DNA of 64,000 nt, taken from positions 6,202,001 to 6,266,000 of the forward strand of contig NC_088317.1 in the NCBI RefSeq assembly GCF_910592395.1, given 5' to 3'. This DNA is from Lineus longissimus. Lineage: Eukaryota > Nemertea > Pilidiophora > Heteronemertea > Lineidae. The notes under the pieces were generated by a model. That model was not told the origin of the DNA, searched no databases, and saw only the letters and a list, made by a program, of their open reading frames with translations. Positions 24,137 to 37,096 of this stretch are shown piece after piece; the first letter of the stretch is position 1; each line of letters opens with the position of its first letter. The position numbers and the translations under genes were made by a program.

Positions 24137-25437
24137 TTAGAAAGATGATAAGTTAGTGAACTCGTCTGATGTGGTACATGTATGGCTAACAGCAGGGCGT
24201 TTCACTCTGTGCTCATCGGTGGAATGACGAGTTGCCGCGTCGCGTTCTTGTTGCCAGCGTGCCTCGTCAATACGGAGTCGTCTCATCTCTACGTCAAGAC
24301 GTCGTTCCTCCAACTGGAGTCGTTTTTTCTCGACATCCAACCGCTCCTTTTCAATTGCGAGCAATTGCTCCGATACTACTGTAGTACCAGCATGACCAGT
24401 GGTTCTTTTGTTTCTGGCGGATGTTGATGGGATGGGAGACGGAGTTCTCTGTCTTTTGGATGTAGCCGTAGATGTCGACCGTGGCCTATGACTTTGAGCC
24501 AATAAGTCATAATCGTCTTCGGTAACCGCCGAGTCAAACATGTCCTGTAAAAAATGCATTTTATGTTCAGTTTTGATAAAGCCTCTATAATCCGGACTAT
24601 GCCCAAGTGTTCTTTGTTGTGGAAGCCTTTTCATGTTATTTGCTTGTTCTATTGAGTTTAATAAAAAATAAAGTGTTTTGATTGTTGTTTATAAATGTTG
24701 AACTTCTTTCCTTCTTTTTCTAATTTACTGTATCATCGGCTTGAGAAAAAGGAGAGTAAACAATAAAAAAAGTTCGCCTAAAGTTTGCCTTTCATCACAC
24801 GCAATGAGGTCTTTATTGGGTGGGATGAATAAAAACTAGTAAATGCGTTTACTTCATTTCTGCTGTACAAATGTATAAGGCTTCACTGTGTAAAACTGAA
24901 GTAAACGCATTTACTAGTCGTTATTCATCCCACCCATTAAATCGGTCACCTTTTACTTACCTGAGTTTCGTCATCAGTGTCCTCCTCGTTCTCTTGAACC
25001 AGAGTTGTTGGCTTTCTGGCAACTGGTTTATCCTTTGGTACATCCGTATCTATCCCACCATCAATTCCCTGGGTTCGTATAACCCCCAGCAGGCCGACAA
25101 TCCGGTTCTCGACGTCCGTTAGTTGTTCGACAGGCGTATCCTTTAACGGCACATTACCAGTTTCGTTCACAGTCTTTTTAATACCAGTGGCTTTTCTCTT
25201 GGTTCGTGTTTTAAGATCCTCCCACTTCTTTTTAATTTCGTCTACAGTCCGAAGACATGTCGATGCAGCATTTACGTGATCGGTGATCTTTTTCCACGTT
25301 TCGTTTTTCCTCTGCATAGTCACAGAATCACCGAACTTCCCGTTTATTATGGAGTAGTATTTTTCAACATCACTCAACAGCACCCTTTTCTCTGTTTCCG
25401 AAAAATTCGCCTTTCGTTTCTGCTTGGCAGAAGACAT
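24137..25437 (-). CDS. Harbinger Myb/SANT-like DNA-binding protein
   Basis: The second Harbinger gene, which in known elements helps carry the transposase to the nucleus and to the transposon ends. Exon 1 (25,437-24,961) begins MSSAKQKRKANFSETEKRVLL. It holds a Myb/SANT-like trihelix with W residues at WKKITDHV and IKKKWEDLKTRTKRKA. A GTAAGT donor at 24,960 joins an AG acceptor at 24,545 in phase 0. Exon 2 (24,544-24,137) has a Ser/Pro-rich linker and a highly charged coiled coil (EKERLDVEKKRLQLEERRL) and ends NLSSF. The spliced frame is open, about 295 residues. Convergent with the transposase gene. Confidence 0.85.
24816..24938. mobile_element. Foldback MITE in the Myb-gene intron
   Basis: TGGGTGGGATGAATAAAAAC and its inverse GTTATTCATCCCACCCA bracket a 40-bp loop, with the inverted repeat continuing through ACTAGTAAATGCGTTTACTTCA. 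It is entirely within the intron (24,545-24,960) next to the donor site. Confidence 0.75.
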
Positions 25438-25708
25438 GACTCAATAATGTAGGGCTATACAGTACCGTAGGCCTAAGACACGGCGATTACCCTGCTTACC
25501 GCAAAATAGTTACATGCAGAATGGCCAATTCTTAGAGGCATTCACGGTTACATAACCATTTGCGCGGTCACTTATACTGGCGTGGACAACTTAACATTGT
25601 GTCTAGTTTTGTGACTACGACGCAACGCAAGTTGCGGTTCCCCGCAACTGTCAGTTGCGTGCACGCAAATTTGCTTGCGTTGCGTGAAGTTGGTGAATAA
25701 GGCCCCAG

Positions 25709-27039
25709 AATGGTTATCTGAATAGACAAATGTAATTTTCGATTGTTTGCTGACGAGTTATAAGAAATAATCGCAGCATGTTGTCTTCGTATGATTTGAT
25801 GGTGTGCATCACTCTGCCCCGACGGTGTAGTAGTGCTGTTTGATAGAGTTAGGGTTAACTGTCAGATCAATACTCACTTGGAAATCTGGGTATCGGCCGC
25901 CTGTGAACATTCTCCAAAAAACAGACATGATATGCAAGCATATTATTTCTGCTAGTATCGGCGTCCATATTGCACGTGTATTGCATGTGCGATACACACG
26001 AATGTACGCAGCAAGAACGCTCGAACAAAATATATCGGTCGCAATTTCCTGAAAATCTTCGAGTCTTTTAAATGCAACTAACGAGAATATTTATTCCTGT
26101 TTATAGCGAGAAGTCAGTCAAAATAAAAGGATATGTTTATAGATTATTTTGCTTTCATGCAGCCTTGCAACTTTATTGCATACATTTTTGCTGCTGAAAT
26201 ACTTTTCGGGAATGTAGAATGTTTAGTGAGATCTATCAGTCTTTATATATAGCTGTGATAACAATTGCAGTAAATCTTTGTCCAGAATGATAGATATAAA
26301 ATAGTCACCGTTTTAACTATGCATCAGTGCACATGTCAATATGATGCATATTGGAGCAGAAATGCTGTCTTAATACTTTGATGGATGATGGTCCAACAAT
26401 TTTTTTATATATCATGGCACACTCGTGATTTACTGTTACTTTGCAGCCTGTTTTGAACTCATATTGATTTCCTCAAAGTGTATTGCCCTGGTCCTAGGAA
26501 AATGCAATGTTTGGGACGTAGTCACCATACATGTTATCTTGACAACCACACACTCAAGTACAGTATGTGGGTATTCACCCAAGGGGACGAAGTACTGTGC
26601 ACATCATGGTCTATGCCATCCTGAGCTTCAGGTTTTTGATACTCCTACGTCCCATACAAAACCCTGAGAAAATCCATTAAAATCGACAGCGAAGGGTGGC
26701 TGTTCTGATAACCTGATACACTGTGCGTAATGTATGTATATATAGTGTTTTATATGACAATAAAATGTATATGAATAAAGTTTAAGATAATCCTATCGTT
26801 AAATCGTTTCATACTTCATCGATTCTATGCTGTTAAACATTGTGTAGACGTGTAATTGTGTTTTAATTAAGTAATGAAATAAATTTGCAGCGGGGTGCGC
26901 GCAATACGAAGGAACAGCACTGAAAAATTCAGAATTTTCATAAATACCCGGATGTTCTACAAATAGCAGCTAATGAAAATACGCGTTTAATGGCGCTGAT
27001 TGACCTTTGACCCTCGCAAACATGTGGTTTTATCTGTCA
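25709..27039. other. Intergenic, no gene recognised
   Basis: A frame at 26,425-26,667 has VCGYSPKGTKYCAHHG, a Cys/His cluster that could be part of an exon, but no partner exon or family was recognised. The rest is AT-rich. Confidence 0.3.
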
Positions 27040-27213
27040 TCATGGCGTAGTAGTGTTTACATTTTTTCGAGGACTCTTTTTTGACACAACCAAAACATCC
27101 TTTCCATTCATACTGGACTTAATTGCCTTTCTCTGAAAGTCAGTTAACTCTAAAACGTGAAATATTTCGCATATTTTCTTCTCTATCCGATCAAATTCTA
27201 CAAGCGACGCCAT
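27040..27213 (-). pseudogene. RecQ-like helicase N-terminal fragment
   Basis: A 57-codon frame starting MASLVEFDRIEKK contains LTDFQRKAIKSSMNGKDVLVV. That is the F-Q-x-x-A-I ... G-K-D-V-L-V pattern found just before Walker A in RecQ-type DEAD helicases. The expected GSGKS loop does not follow; the frame ends after a Ser/Arg/Thr stretch. It is therefore a truncated copy, possibly the first exon of a lost gene. Confidence 0.5.
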
Positions 27214-28920
27214 CTTTGAAATTTAACTAACCTACCTCGGACCCGAGCCCTATGGCGCAAAAGACTATACAATTGATAATGCATCTGAGAGCATTAATTC
27301 CTGGGTCCGTGGTTTACGAATTTTCAAGACTCAAATACAACCGACGCTCTGATTGAGCGCTTTTTTTCTACCGCTACAATCCGTCTGAAGGGCATGGATT
27401 TCCCCAGGGGTTTGTAATAGCGAGAGCTGGAGCATATGGAAAACCACTGGGTGCCGAGGATGGGTCTATGCCCCTGAATTTTGTCGATAAACCTGACGAT
27501 CAGCGATAAACGCGCAGAACGAAAACAACACTGTCGAATTTCAGAAACCTTCAGAAAAGTCCATCGGACCACAGCGAATTTGAGGTCAGTTGCATGTTTT
27601 GGAGCATGAATCTGTCGGCATATAAGGTAGTTGTGATATGCAAACTGTGTCGACGCTATCAATCCGGTTACACATAGGCCTATTACACCTATAGAACAGG
27701 CCCTTTGTACATGAGACAATGAGTACCCGCTGATCACAACTTGTCAGGTTTCATAACGTTTGTGGTCGTAATTCTCACCGCTTATCAATAAGAGAAACCA
27801 TATGGGTGTAGTAGAACTGTTGCAGACATTCAAGATCTTATAAGCTCTCTTTCAAAGAGAAAAATATTAAGAGGTAATGCATAATCGAGAATTCGCGCTC
27901 GTATGACTTTGTTACTTTGATGAACACGATCACGCTTACAAGACACCAACAGGTAAGTATATGGCAGTTCGTTGGGGAAGGATGCTGGATCGCGGAGTTG
28001 TAACCCTATCAAGCTAATATCGGTCAACCTGGAATTTGACAAGCCATCCAGGCGGTGGCGATTCATGAGTCACAATCCAGGAAATCCAGCACTTTTTTGA
28101 ATACCCAACTACATGCCCCATATCATACTCTCTTCTCGAGTCGAGTCTCTCTTCGAGTCGATTTCGAGTCAGTTTTCATAATTAAAATTACATGTAGCGA
28201 TATTTCTCGATTTTGGCGTCGAGACTCACTTTAGGCACTACTCTCTGCCAGTTATTTTAAAAAGATATACATACATAATTTTTGTTTTTAAAAGTCCTTC
28301 AATATCCAATGTTAGGAAACTCCTCGATTACAGCAGTTGATCGAGTCACTATAAATCAGGCAAGCCTTTTACTATTTTGAAAAGAAGTATATATGGCAGA
28401 CTTCTGGACTGATGAACGTGAAGACCGTCTCATTGAGATTTGGCATATTTCGATCAGTTGGTTGATGCAATCGTATAGTGTAGACACTCTCGTCGTACTA
28501 CTTATTCATCGCAAGCTTCCCAGCCGATGAGACTGTTGGGTCGCAACATGCAGAATCGTATAATGTGGCCAGGCCTTAGGCTTTCGCCGACCTGATCGCC
28601 ATTAGATCCCACGAATTACGAATCCGTAACATTTAGCTCCGAAGTAACCCACGCTAAGTAAAAAAAACTACCAAGAGGTCTGTAGAGTTAGCGATATCCG
28701 ACAACAGCCTAACATGATCATCCAATGTTGTGTTATGACACTCGAGAGTGATATCAAACACTCGGCCTTTAATCTGTATCAAAAACAAATAATTAAAAAA
28801 TTGTGTATGCTTAGAATGATATTTATTAGAGATAATCGAAAGGATACACATTTAACCAATGTGTTTTTCATACATTGGTATTTGCTGGTACATATTGCAG
28901 TTACTAGTACAGAAAAATAG
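27214..28920. other. Intergenic, no gene recognised
   Basis: A 137-codon minus-strand frame (27,324-27,737) has no recognisable motif. TCTCTTCTCGAGTCGAGTCTC around 28,129 is a small local repeat of CGAGTC. Confidence 0.35.
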
Positions 28921-28952
28921 AGGAATATGGGTCAGTGGTTAGAGTATATGGT

Positions 28953-31900
28953 CTAGCAATAGCCGTACGCTGACTCGGATGCGTCGACGTAACACCAGGG
29001 TTTACCAGCCGATGCAACCTCCGTACACGCCTCATAAGTGGAGCCTTTGTAGTTGAACGGGAAGAGACAGTTACCAGCGGATGTCGTCACGTCTGAAACG
29101 AAAGGATTTTGTTATTACGAGAACAGCTTAAAGGTAGATTGTGCTGACAAACCATGCTATAATGTTGGCGAGATTATTATTATGATATAGTACCACAGGT
29201 ACGAACAAATTAATAGAACCAGAGTTCTCATTTTTCACGATTTCTTAACAACACATGACAAACGTTTTCGGCTAGACCTGTCCAGCCATATTCAGGTCAT
29301 AATGAAAGACAAAGCGTACAATACAGATATTTATACTGCCAGTTCACAAACAAGCATAATAATAGGATTGTGTGGGCAGATGTGTGAAAGGCAGAATAAT
29401 AGAATAATTACACCGTAGTATATGTACATGTTTAAGTAAACATTCAGGAAGAATGCAGACTCAAGCTGTGATTATTGTCTATTTTACGGTGGTCTGTTGC
29501 TTTGATAAATAATGCTTCTTTGATTCTTCATTGGAAGTCGGTGTTAGCAGTTGCTAAGATGGAAAAAGTGTTCAGGTCAGCATTCTTCCTGCATGTTGGG
29601 CAAAATTCCAAGTGGTCAGAGACGGCCAATCGACCCGAAACAAGCTCCGCCGATCTGGTTGCCAGGTGTCGCTTTGACTTACCGATGTACGACATGTTTC
29701 TATCACAGGGACACTGCAACTTGTAAACAACCTTGGCTTTTAGACCAAATGGCGTAGCACTTTTCAGGGAGAAATATCGGCTAACGTGGAACGACCGGAA
29801 AATTACCCTCACATTAACTCCAAATTAGGTCTTTCTTACTTTTCCTAACTTTTCCATCTCTTCCACATGAATATTCCATCCCTCCACTTGACCATGTTTC
29901 GCCGGCTGTCACTTGCTTTTGATCCTGCGTCAGGCATGTAGCTGAAATTATCAACAACCTAATATGTATTTTACACTCCACAAAAAGAGCCCAAAAGCAC
30001 GACTACATGTAGATGTCATCATCGGATCAAAAAGACTAATATTCTTTAAAAGTGTTTCAGAATAACTATTAACCTCATTCATTTGTAAATGATTCAAGAA
30101 AATGTGATAGCTTGTAACCGATTGATATTTGAGGGACACATTATTTGGCAGACATGTTGGTTTTTCATGCGAAAGTGGATTCCAGCATGTTACCGACTTC
30201 TCTGATGAGGTTTGTTGGAATATCGTTAAATTGCAACAAACACTTCACTAGAATTTAATGTAACCGAAGAGAGAAGTTTGCAACCCTTGTCCAAAACCGT
30301 CAGAGTGACACAGCACACGTGGCAGCATAATTGTGTGGAGTAGTAGCTAGGCACTGGCACATTATTCTGTTCAACTTTAAATCCCATGACCAAGTTATCC
30401 ATTAAACGATTGATTATCCTTAGCACAGAGTGTATACAAACCTATTAAATGACAATATCCCCATTTTGCATCTGTATCGTAATCTGGCGTTGTGGCGCAC
30501 CATGGATTGCTGCCTGTACATCCTCCGTAGTACTTGCCGTTGTACTTAAATGGAAACACGCACTTGCCACCGGCTTTCGTATTGATATTTTCTGGAAAAA
30601 AATGATTACTGAAGTATAGTACAATTCATGCGTGTTTTTGTCTGTGGCCAAGGCAAGAAATAGGCCCTAAGCATCCTAGTGAGAAACATCAGACCGTAAT
30701 GGATTACTCATCCTTGGTCGAATACACGCACGTCGTCACTTAGAAGACTAGTCGACATGTGCTCCACAACTCACACACGCACACTAGATCGGCCGCAAAG
30801 GAAAAAAGATAACCCCTTGAAGAATCTCGTCCATCAATTAATATCGCTTCAAAACGATGTTCCTTGAATTTGCTATTTGACAGTTGGAAATATTTATGTG
30901 TTTTTTTAGTTATAATACCGCAAGCAAAACTCGTCTGTAACATAAAATTCTGCAGAAAAATGGTTTTGTTTATCTCAATAGAAAGGCTCTCTTCGTTGTT
31001 TTGTATTGAAGTTAGATGATGTCCTTGGATTTTGTGAGATACCGGTATCAGAGTATAATATCCTTACCATCTTTAATTACGAAGACTTCAGCATTCTGAT
31101 CACAGAAATACTTCTTCTTTTCAAACACCCAGCTTTCGCCAACTATCTTTCTCTCACCTTTCTGGGTCGTACAAGAAACTGAAAATAAATATGGTAAATC
31201 ATGCGCAGCCAAAAAGCTAAAATCGCGCAATGGTTGCAACCCATTCTTTTAACTTCATCCAACTTGAGATTTGCCCAACATGTGTTGCTCTAAAGTAACA
31301 ATATAACAATAAGTGCTATTTTACACATGTTTTAGGATCATGGTGTCTGTACATGCCGAAAGTACACTGTAGCATTGGTCGTCTCACCTGGACAATATCC
31401 CCATTTTGTACCATCCTTGACAGTTCCACACCAACGCTGGCCATTGTAAGGCTGACAAGATCCACGGTAAACAGTGCCGTCTAAGAACGGGAAGACACAA
31501 CCTGCACCACCCCCGGTACCACCAGTTGTACTTGGGTAATCTGGAATAAATAACTTGCAAGTTAAATTGAAAGAAAACTCCTGAAATATGTATATAGCTA
31601 CATGTATATAAAAGTCGCCCGATGGCACAGAACTTCTGAAAAAGGTTTTGGTTCAGACTATGAAATCATATCCTTCTCTTGAAGCCCTAAATGAACCTAC
31701 CTCCAGTGATCTTGCCAATTGATCCATCAGTGTTACAAAATACCTTTTCCTTGCCCTCTGTCCAGGCGTCACCAGCCATTTTGACCAAACCAGCACTTGT
31801 TCGACAGGCAGCTAAAACAGGAAGAAAAAGATAAACCTAACTCAATGAACAAGGACCGATCAGTAGCAACAGACGAGACAGTAACTGTCATTCCTTAACT

Positions 31901-34900
31901 GTTAAGGAATGACCATGGTCAGCTGGGCGTGATTTATATTGATAAGGCATAACTACAACTCTGCCTATTTCTGGCACTTTCAACCCCGCCCAGAGATTGA
32001 ACTCGGGTCGCTGAACAGCTTAAACTACGTTTGTAATCCTAACCGTCGGTTATATTCGTAATTGTAGCACGAATTTTTCACTTTCCCAAAAGCTAGGCAA
32101 TAAACAGTCATATTATTCATTTATACCTGAGCAATAACCCCACTTTTTGTCCTGATCGTAATTCTCAGTAGTACCACACCATTTCTTATTATTTGCTCCC
32201 GGGACGCAGTCCTCCTGCCATTTTCCACCAAACAAGAATGGTATGACACAACCAGCTCCCCCGGCATTTCCTTCCGTCGTCGTTGGATACATGGGATCTG
32301 AAGAAAAAAATGAATGCAGATAGTCAACACTAACCCTCGGGCCAATATGTAAATTCACTTCTATCACATAAACATGTTTCACGGTCAACGAGATCAATAG
32401 TCTCAAAATGCCTGGTAGTTTACATCCGCACCAAAAACAAAACTGTCTATGGGGACCGCAGCTTCGCTGTTGTTGCAGCAAAAGCTGTGGAACACAACCC
32501 CGGAAAATATGAAATACTTGGACAAGAACAGCTTTGTGTCAAATTTAAAGACGTTACTTTTCAAATGACACTTCGGAAGCGCTTTGAGCAGCTGACGTTT
32601 GAAGCGCTAAGACTTGAACAGTATTATTACTATTATCATAACGCTCGGGTAAACATGGTACACAGTAATAGGGTGGTTGAGATCTGTGACATATCAAGGA
32701 TCCTACATACGATTACGTATACGGATAAAACTCAGTAGAAAGAGTACGATATTTGTTTCATTTCCATCCGTATATACGGTACGGGATCTGTGATAAGTCC
32801 CTGATCTCAACATCCGCCTTGATATATTTGTGTCCATTTTGAAATGGTGCAGCTGCTTCCGTTGTTGAAGTACGGCAACGAGTGCAGGGGCAAAGATACC
32901 AATAATGCACAGCATGATATTTTGTTCTTTCTAGATACATCATCGGTTAAAACCATTTAACTTAATTAATGCTAAGCACAAATGGATACAATATAATCCA
33001 TCAGATTTTTCCAGTAACTGTTTTTTTAGATTATTACCTTGATAACATTTGTTAGTTGCTCCATGCCATTTTTCTCCTGTACCACAACCTAAAAACAAAA
33101 TTGAATTTTGAATAATAGCAAAAAAGGACAAAATCTAAAACCAAAAAGCTAAGTTTTAGATCGGGAATACACAGACAAAACTGCTTGTTCTGCAGTAGAT
33201 TCTATGGTTTCCTTGGATCAAGGGAATGGTATCTGCCTGTTCTGTCAAAGGTGGAGCTAGTCTCTTTGCGCATGAAGAAAAGTGAGAAAAAACAAGGTAG
33301 GCGCTTAACGCATATGAAGAAAAGGAAGAAAAGGAGAAAGGTAAGGAAAACATCTCTCAAAAGTGTTTTTCTTCAGAGACTTGATTTCACAAGTCATGCA
33401 AACTTTCCGAGCTGTCTGGATGCTATCAAATTCCAGGTAATATATCAGCTAAGGAGACATAACTGATGCCTTTCTTATTGAGCAACTAATTTTTATATCA
33501 GTTTTTCTCGAAATAAGAACTGTATCTCAATAAATTCTGAAGCGACGTGTCATAATAACATCAGTTAAATTAAGGGTTAATGCCAAGATTATGTCACAAA
33601 TATTGAGCAACTAATCTTTATATCAGTTTTTCTTGAAATAAAAACTGTATTTCAATAAATTCTGAAGCGGCGTGTCATTATAACACCAGGTAAATAATAA
33701 GGGTTGCTAATATTATATCAAAAATATTTGTTTGTGACACCAAGTCCTTATACTTTGCAACGGTAGATCACATATAGATAACATACAATAAATGTGCACA
33801 AGAATTGGACAGAAACCATGTATGAATTGTTATATACTCACGGTTGACACACTTGTCCATTTTCCACAACTGGTCCACTTGGCATCCTAAAGTTAAAACC
33901 ATTTATTAAGTATTCAAGTGAAACGTATGCTTCATCTTCTAGTTATTCTTCTGTTCTTCATGTTCATTATTTTTTTGTTTCATAAGATGTTCTTTGACCA
34001 AACGACAAAAAACAAAGAAGTCACGATATCGAGAAGCCTCAAATTCGATACAGTCGAGCAGTGTTTTCTTAGAAATGCCAGTTTTTACAAACTTTAATTT
34101 TTGTATTTGGTTCATTTTGGAATATCTATTGTACTGAGGTCAATGCCTTATCATGAAAGTATTTTACTCACTTGGTTCACACTTTTTGCTTGCCTCGTTC
34201 CATTTGTCCGCTGGGACACAGCCTGAAATAATGACGAAATCGAATGTGGTGTCACTCTAAAGAGATACGTTTATTTAAATTTGGAAGTAAGGATTGAAAT
34301 TTAAAATTGTGACCGTATTCGATGTAGAATTCATTGCTGTTCTGTAACTGGATGTAAGACAATGCTCATGCCAGATTTCACCGTGCCGGATTGTACAATA
34401 GCTGCAATATGCAATAGAATTTGTCAAAGTGTAATTTAAGCACTGGTGGATGATGCTGCGAATGTCATGATCAGACTGATACAGTGACTCGGGTGCAAGC
34501 TCTGACAGGTGAGCGTGACTGCTTCCCTATACGGATTTACCGTGGAGTGGACTCGAGAAATCGTCGGGTGGAACTTACGCTCTACGCATTTCTTTGAAGT
34601 GTCTTCCCAAAGTTGGGCAATTGAACAACCTGGGGAATAAAAGAATATCCTAACGAAAAAGTCAGAAATCCCGTAACTAAAACTTAAGGAGCAAGCAGTT
34701 GGGAGAATATGTATCACTTGATTCGATTCGAGCGATTACTTTTGTCTCCAAGAGGCCATTGTTGACAATATTGAAACTGGAGACAATATACAGTATGTGA
34801 GTCAAGAGAACAGCTGGAACGTCATAGTGTTATCTTACTTATTATTCAATGGCAAAGGGGTTAATAGAACTACTGGAGTTGTGGCAAAGGACTTCAGCAA

Positions 34901-36950
34901 TGTACCCAAAATGCATTTGTTACGCTTATCAGTTAATCACACACTCCAACGATTTTTGACAAGAACTCGAGTTTAGTAAAAATAAAATGTGTCTAGAGCG
35001 AGAAATCGGCCATTGTTAATTATGCGCATATTCAAATATGACGTCACTGCTCTCCGATTGGCTAATGTGTTGTAAAGTTTTCGGCTCGCCAAACAGGGTA
35101 GAATTTTTTTCTAGTTTGGCAACCCAGCTTGCCCAACTGGGTTGATTTTCAGTGATGTTCGGCCAGTGGCTCTCCAAACAGGGCAACAATGATGCCTGTC
35201 CCCCGAGCGGCTAATTCAAGTTTTATACCTAACATACTATTCATAACAGATAAATGCCAGTAAAACAACTTACGGTTCACGCATTTGCCTTGCTTCTCAT
35301 CCCACTTCGTCTTGGCATCTGGACAACCTAGATAAGCGGTATCAGCAGAAAGAAGCTATTTTGAAAATTTGACGTTTGACACTTCAGTTTTAACGAGTGT
35401 ATTACAATCATATTAGTACCCATGAGCCTGTTACAGATACAAAAATACGTAAATTTATCGGGAGCACATAAGGAAAAGCGAAATATAAGGAGAAACAATT
35501 ATTTCATAGAGTTACAAGTTATTAGTTTATTAGTACTGTTATCTGATGATGCATTTTATAGTTTCAATTTCCTTTGGAAAAACATAATGCGCGTCGAAAG
35601 ATTGACAGCCGGAAAGAAGGATTTTCTTCCAATATCTAAAGCCCTCAGTGATTTGTCGTTGACCTGTAAAACGGCACACTCACGTAGAATGCAAGCCTTC
35701 TTCTCATTGAACCATACAGTGGCTGGATCAGTGCATCCTGAAAATGCAAAAGCCCAATAACTGACTGCAAATTGACGATTCCCTCTTTCCTCACAAAACA
35801 ACATGCATGTCCTAAGAAAATACCCGAGTGTGTACGTTCGTAATGCTACAACATGCATTTATCACTGGAACATTTGTTGAATGGATGTAACTAAATTGTC
35901 ATCTTAATTTCTTCAAAGGGTAATAGATACTCACGGTCCATGCATTTAGCCCCCTTCCATTCTTTGTCAGCTGGACATCCTAGAGCAATGAGGGAAAGGA
36001 TGCTTTTTACAAGTTGTCAATGCAACAAAAGGATGTACATGTAACCACAATTCTTTCATCGTTCTAAGTGACATGAGAATTCCTTAATTCAATTGATGGA
36101 GAATACCACGCGTGCATACACAGTCATGACTATAGTGAAGAGAAGGTTGATGTTATTCGCAGCCACTATGTACTACTTACTTGCAATGCATTGTTTCTGT
36201 GTTTCATCCCATTTGTCAGCAGCGGCACAACCTGAAGAACATGGAGGTCACGCACCTGTATTAAACCAATCAGCACGCGGTTGTACACGAAAATAATTCA
36301 GTTTGAAATGAATGCGTGGTCTCACCATACCAGTTGAATGGTATTTTATATAATTGTTCTTAAATTGAGAATAAGGTGTGTTTAAAATGGAGAAAATTAT
36401 GAAGTTTCAGTCCAATTGGCGTACTTATGTGGTTTTGAGGCTCCATTCAATCTGTCGTGGTGAAAAAGCTGACTCGAGGGTTAAAAGCCGTTAAAAACCC
36501 CCCCCCCCCCCCCCTAACTTCAGACCCCCCAACCCTGAAATTAGCATGCATAAGAACGAAAATTTCATGGTTTGACAAGCTAGGATAGGTGTATTTTGCT
36601 TTGAAAGCGTTCCTCCGGGATTACTTCTCGGAAAAAGTTATGAGCATGTAGAAGGTACCGTTTTAAAGAGAAAACGGGTTAAAACTTTATTCCAGGTACG
36701 TCGCCTGGAGGAAAACAGGAGGTGAAATGAAAATCGGAATGCCACTGGAAGTAAGAGATAAGCAAATGAGATGCTCGTCGTGTCAAATGCAGACGTTTGA
36801 TATAAGGATATTGAGTCGAGATCCTATCAGCATCATGCTGATAATGGCTGGACGATTTAAAACTTAAACGACAAAGTTCGAAATATTGATAGAACTTACG
36901 ATCTGTACACTTCTTTCCCTTGTTATCCCATTCCTTGTGTTTCTCGCAGC
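28953..36950 (-). CDS. Secreted-type modular protein: nine Cys-Trp-Cys repeats plus four fibronectin type II domains (5' end not seen)
   Basis: Fifteen exons, all with phase-1 junctions, fit GT/AG. In transcript order: nine micro-exons (36,950-36,900; 36,231-36,181; 35,979-35,935; 35,737-35,684; 35,327-35,274; 34,629-34,579; 34,222-34,172; 33,886-33,842; 33,088-33,038), then FN2 (32,297-32,127), a Cys module (31,811-31,701), FN2 (31,540-31,388), a Cys module (31,178-31,068), FN2 (30,591-30,442) and a terminal FN2 (29,095-28,953) ending GYC-stop. FN2 modules show CVFPF...W-C....WGYC. The two Cys modules share C..G.....G..W....K.FC and may be fibronectin type I/Mig18-like (tentative). FN2 modules bind collagen or glycans in the matrix. 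About 430 residues are visible; no signal peptide or start codon is found. Confidence 0.85.
29240..29840 (-). mobile_element. Penelope-like element fragment with GIY-YIG endonuclease end
   Basis: The frame at 29,812-29,528 contains VVYKLQCPCDRNMSYIGKSK, then RHLATRSAEL and VSDHLEFC. This is the Y-x-L-x-C ... YIG-x-S/T-K-R-x-L pattern of the GIY-YIG nuclease at the C-terminus of Penelope-like retroelements. The reverse transcriptase is absent. It lies in the last intron of the FN2 gene. Confidence 0.75.
31888..31912. other. Short perfect hairpin in an intron
   Basis: TCATTCCTTAAC and GTTAAGGAATGA are inverted around a single base. No associated terminator or gene feature. Confidence 0.6.
31930..32065 (-). 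repeat. Possible tRNA-derived SINE fragment
   Basis: On the minus strand, GACGGTTAGGATTACAAACG is followed about 35 bases later by CGACCCGAGTTCAATCTC, similar in spacing and sequence to the A and B boxes of RNA polymerase III promoters in tRNA-derived SINEs. No clear tail or target duplication was found. Confidence 0.35.
33038..36950 (-). other. Array of nine symmetric phase-1 micro-exons
   Basis: Each exon is 45, 51 or 54 bases and encodes one repeat of the form G/R-C-x(4-7)-W-x(3-7)-C followed by 1-2 residues, for example GCVPADKWNEASKKCEP and GCPADKEWKGAKCMD. Exons are separated by 200-750 bp introns. All are phase 1-1, so any one can be gained, lost or skipped without changing frame. The likely unit is a one-disulfide microdomain; the pattern loosely recalls half of a chitin-binding peritrophin module, which is only a resemblance. 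Confidence 0.85.
33477..33726. repeat. 125-bp tandem duplication in an intron
   Basis: ATTGAGCAACTAATYTTTAT starts at 33,477 and again at 33,602. The two units differ at scattered positions and small indels. It lies between micro-exons 33,088 and 33,842. Confidence 0.85.
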
Positions 36951-37096
36951 CTGAAAAAATTATCAAAACAATCTAACCGGCGCAATGGGACAATATATTG
37001 TTCGGAGGCAATGCAGACCAAAGGTGACAATGTCCTCCGATTACGAGTAATTTCTTTACCTTTTTGTGGGTTTTGGATGCGTTCTTGTGTTTCTTA

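Larger units (their letters stand above)
21801..25708. mobile_element. PIF/Harbinger DNA transposon
   Basis: Terminal inverted repeats read CTGGGGCCTTATTCACCAAC at both ends, followed by sub-repeats of ACGCAAG/TTGCGTG. The element is 3,908 bp and carries the two genes expected of this superfamily, a DDE transposase and a Myb/SANT-like protein, convergently transcribed. The 3-bp flanks are AAA and AAT, so a perfect TWA-type duplication is not preserved. A Tc1/mariner-like MITE and another MITE have inserted within it. Confidence 0.92.

Noticed and set aside
26425-26667. Possible exon with GTKYCAHHG
   Set aside because: Only one Cys/His cluster and no supporting exons or family; left as unassigned.
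27324-27737. 137-codon minus-strand frame
   Set aside because: No recognisable motif, no splice context and atypical composition; probably chance.
28925-28962. A-box-like GGTCAGTGGTTAGAGTATAT, possible tRNA or SINE head
   Set aside because: No B box or tRNA fold follows; it overlaps the last exon and stop of the FN2 gene.
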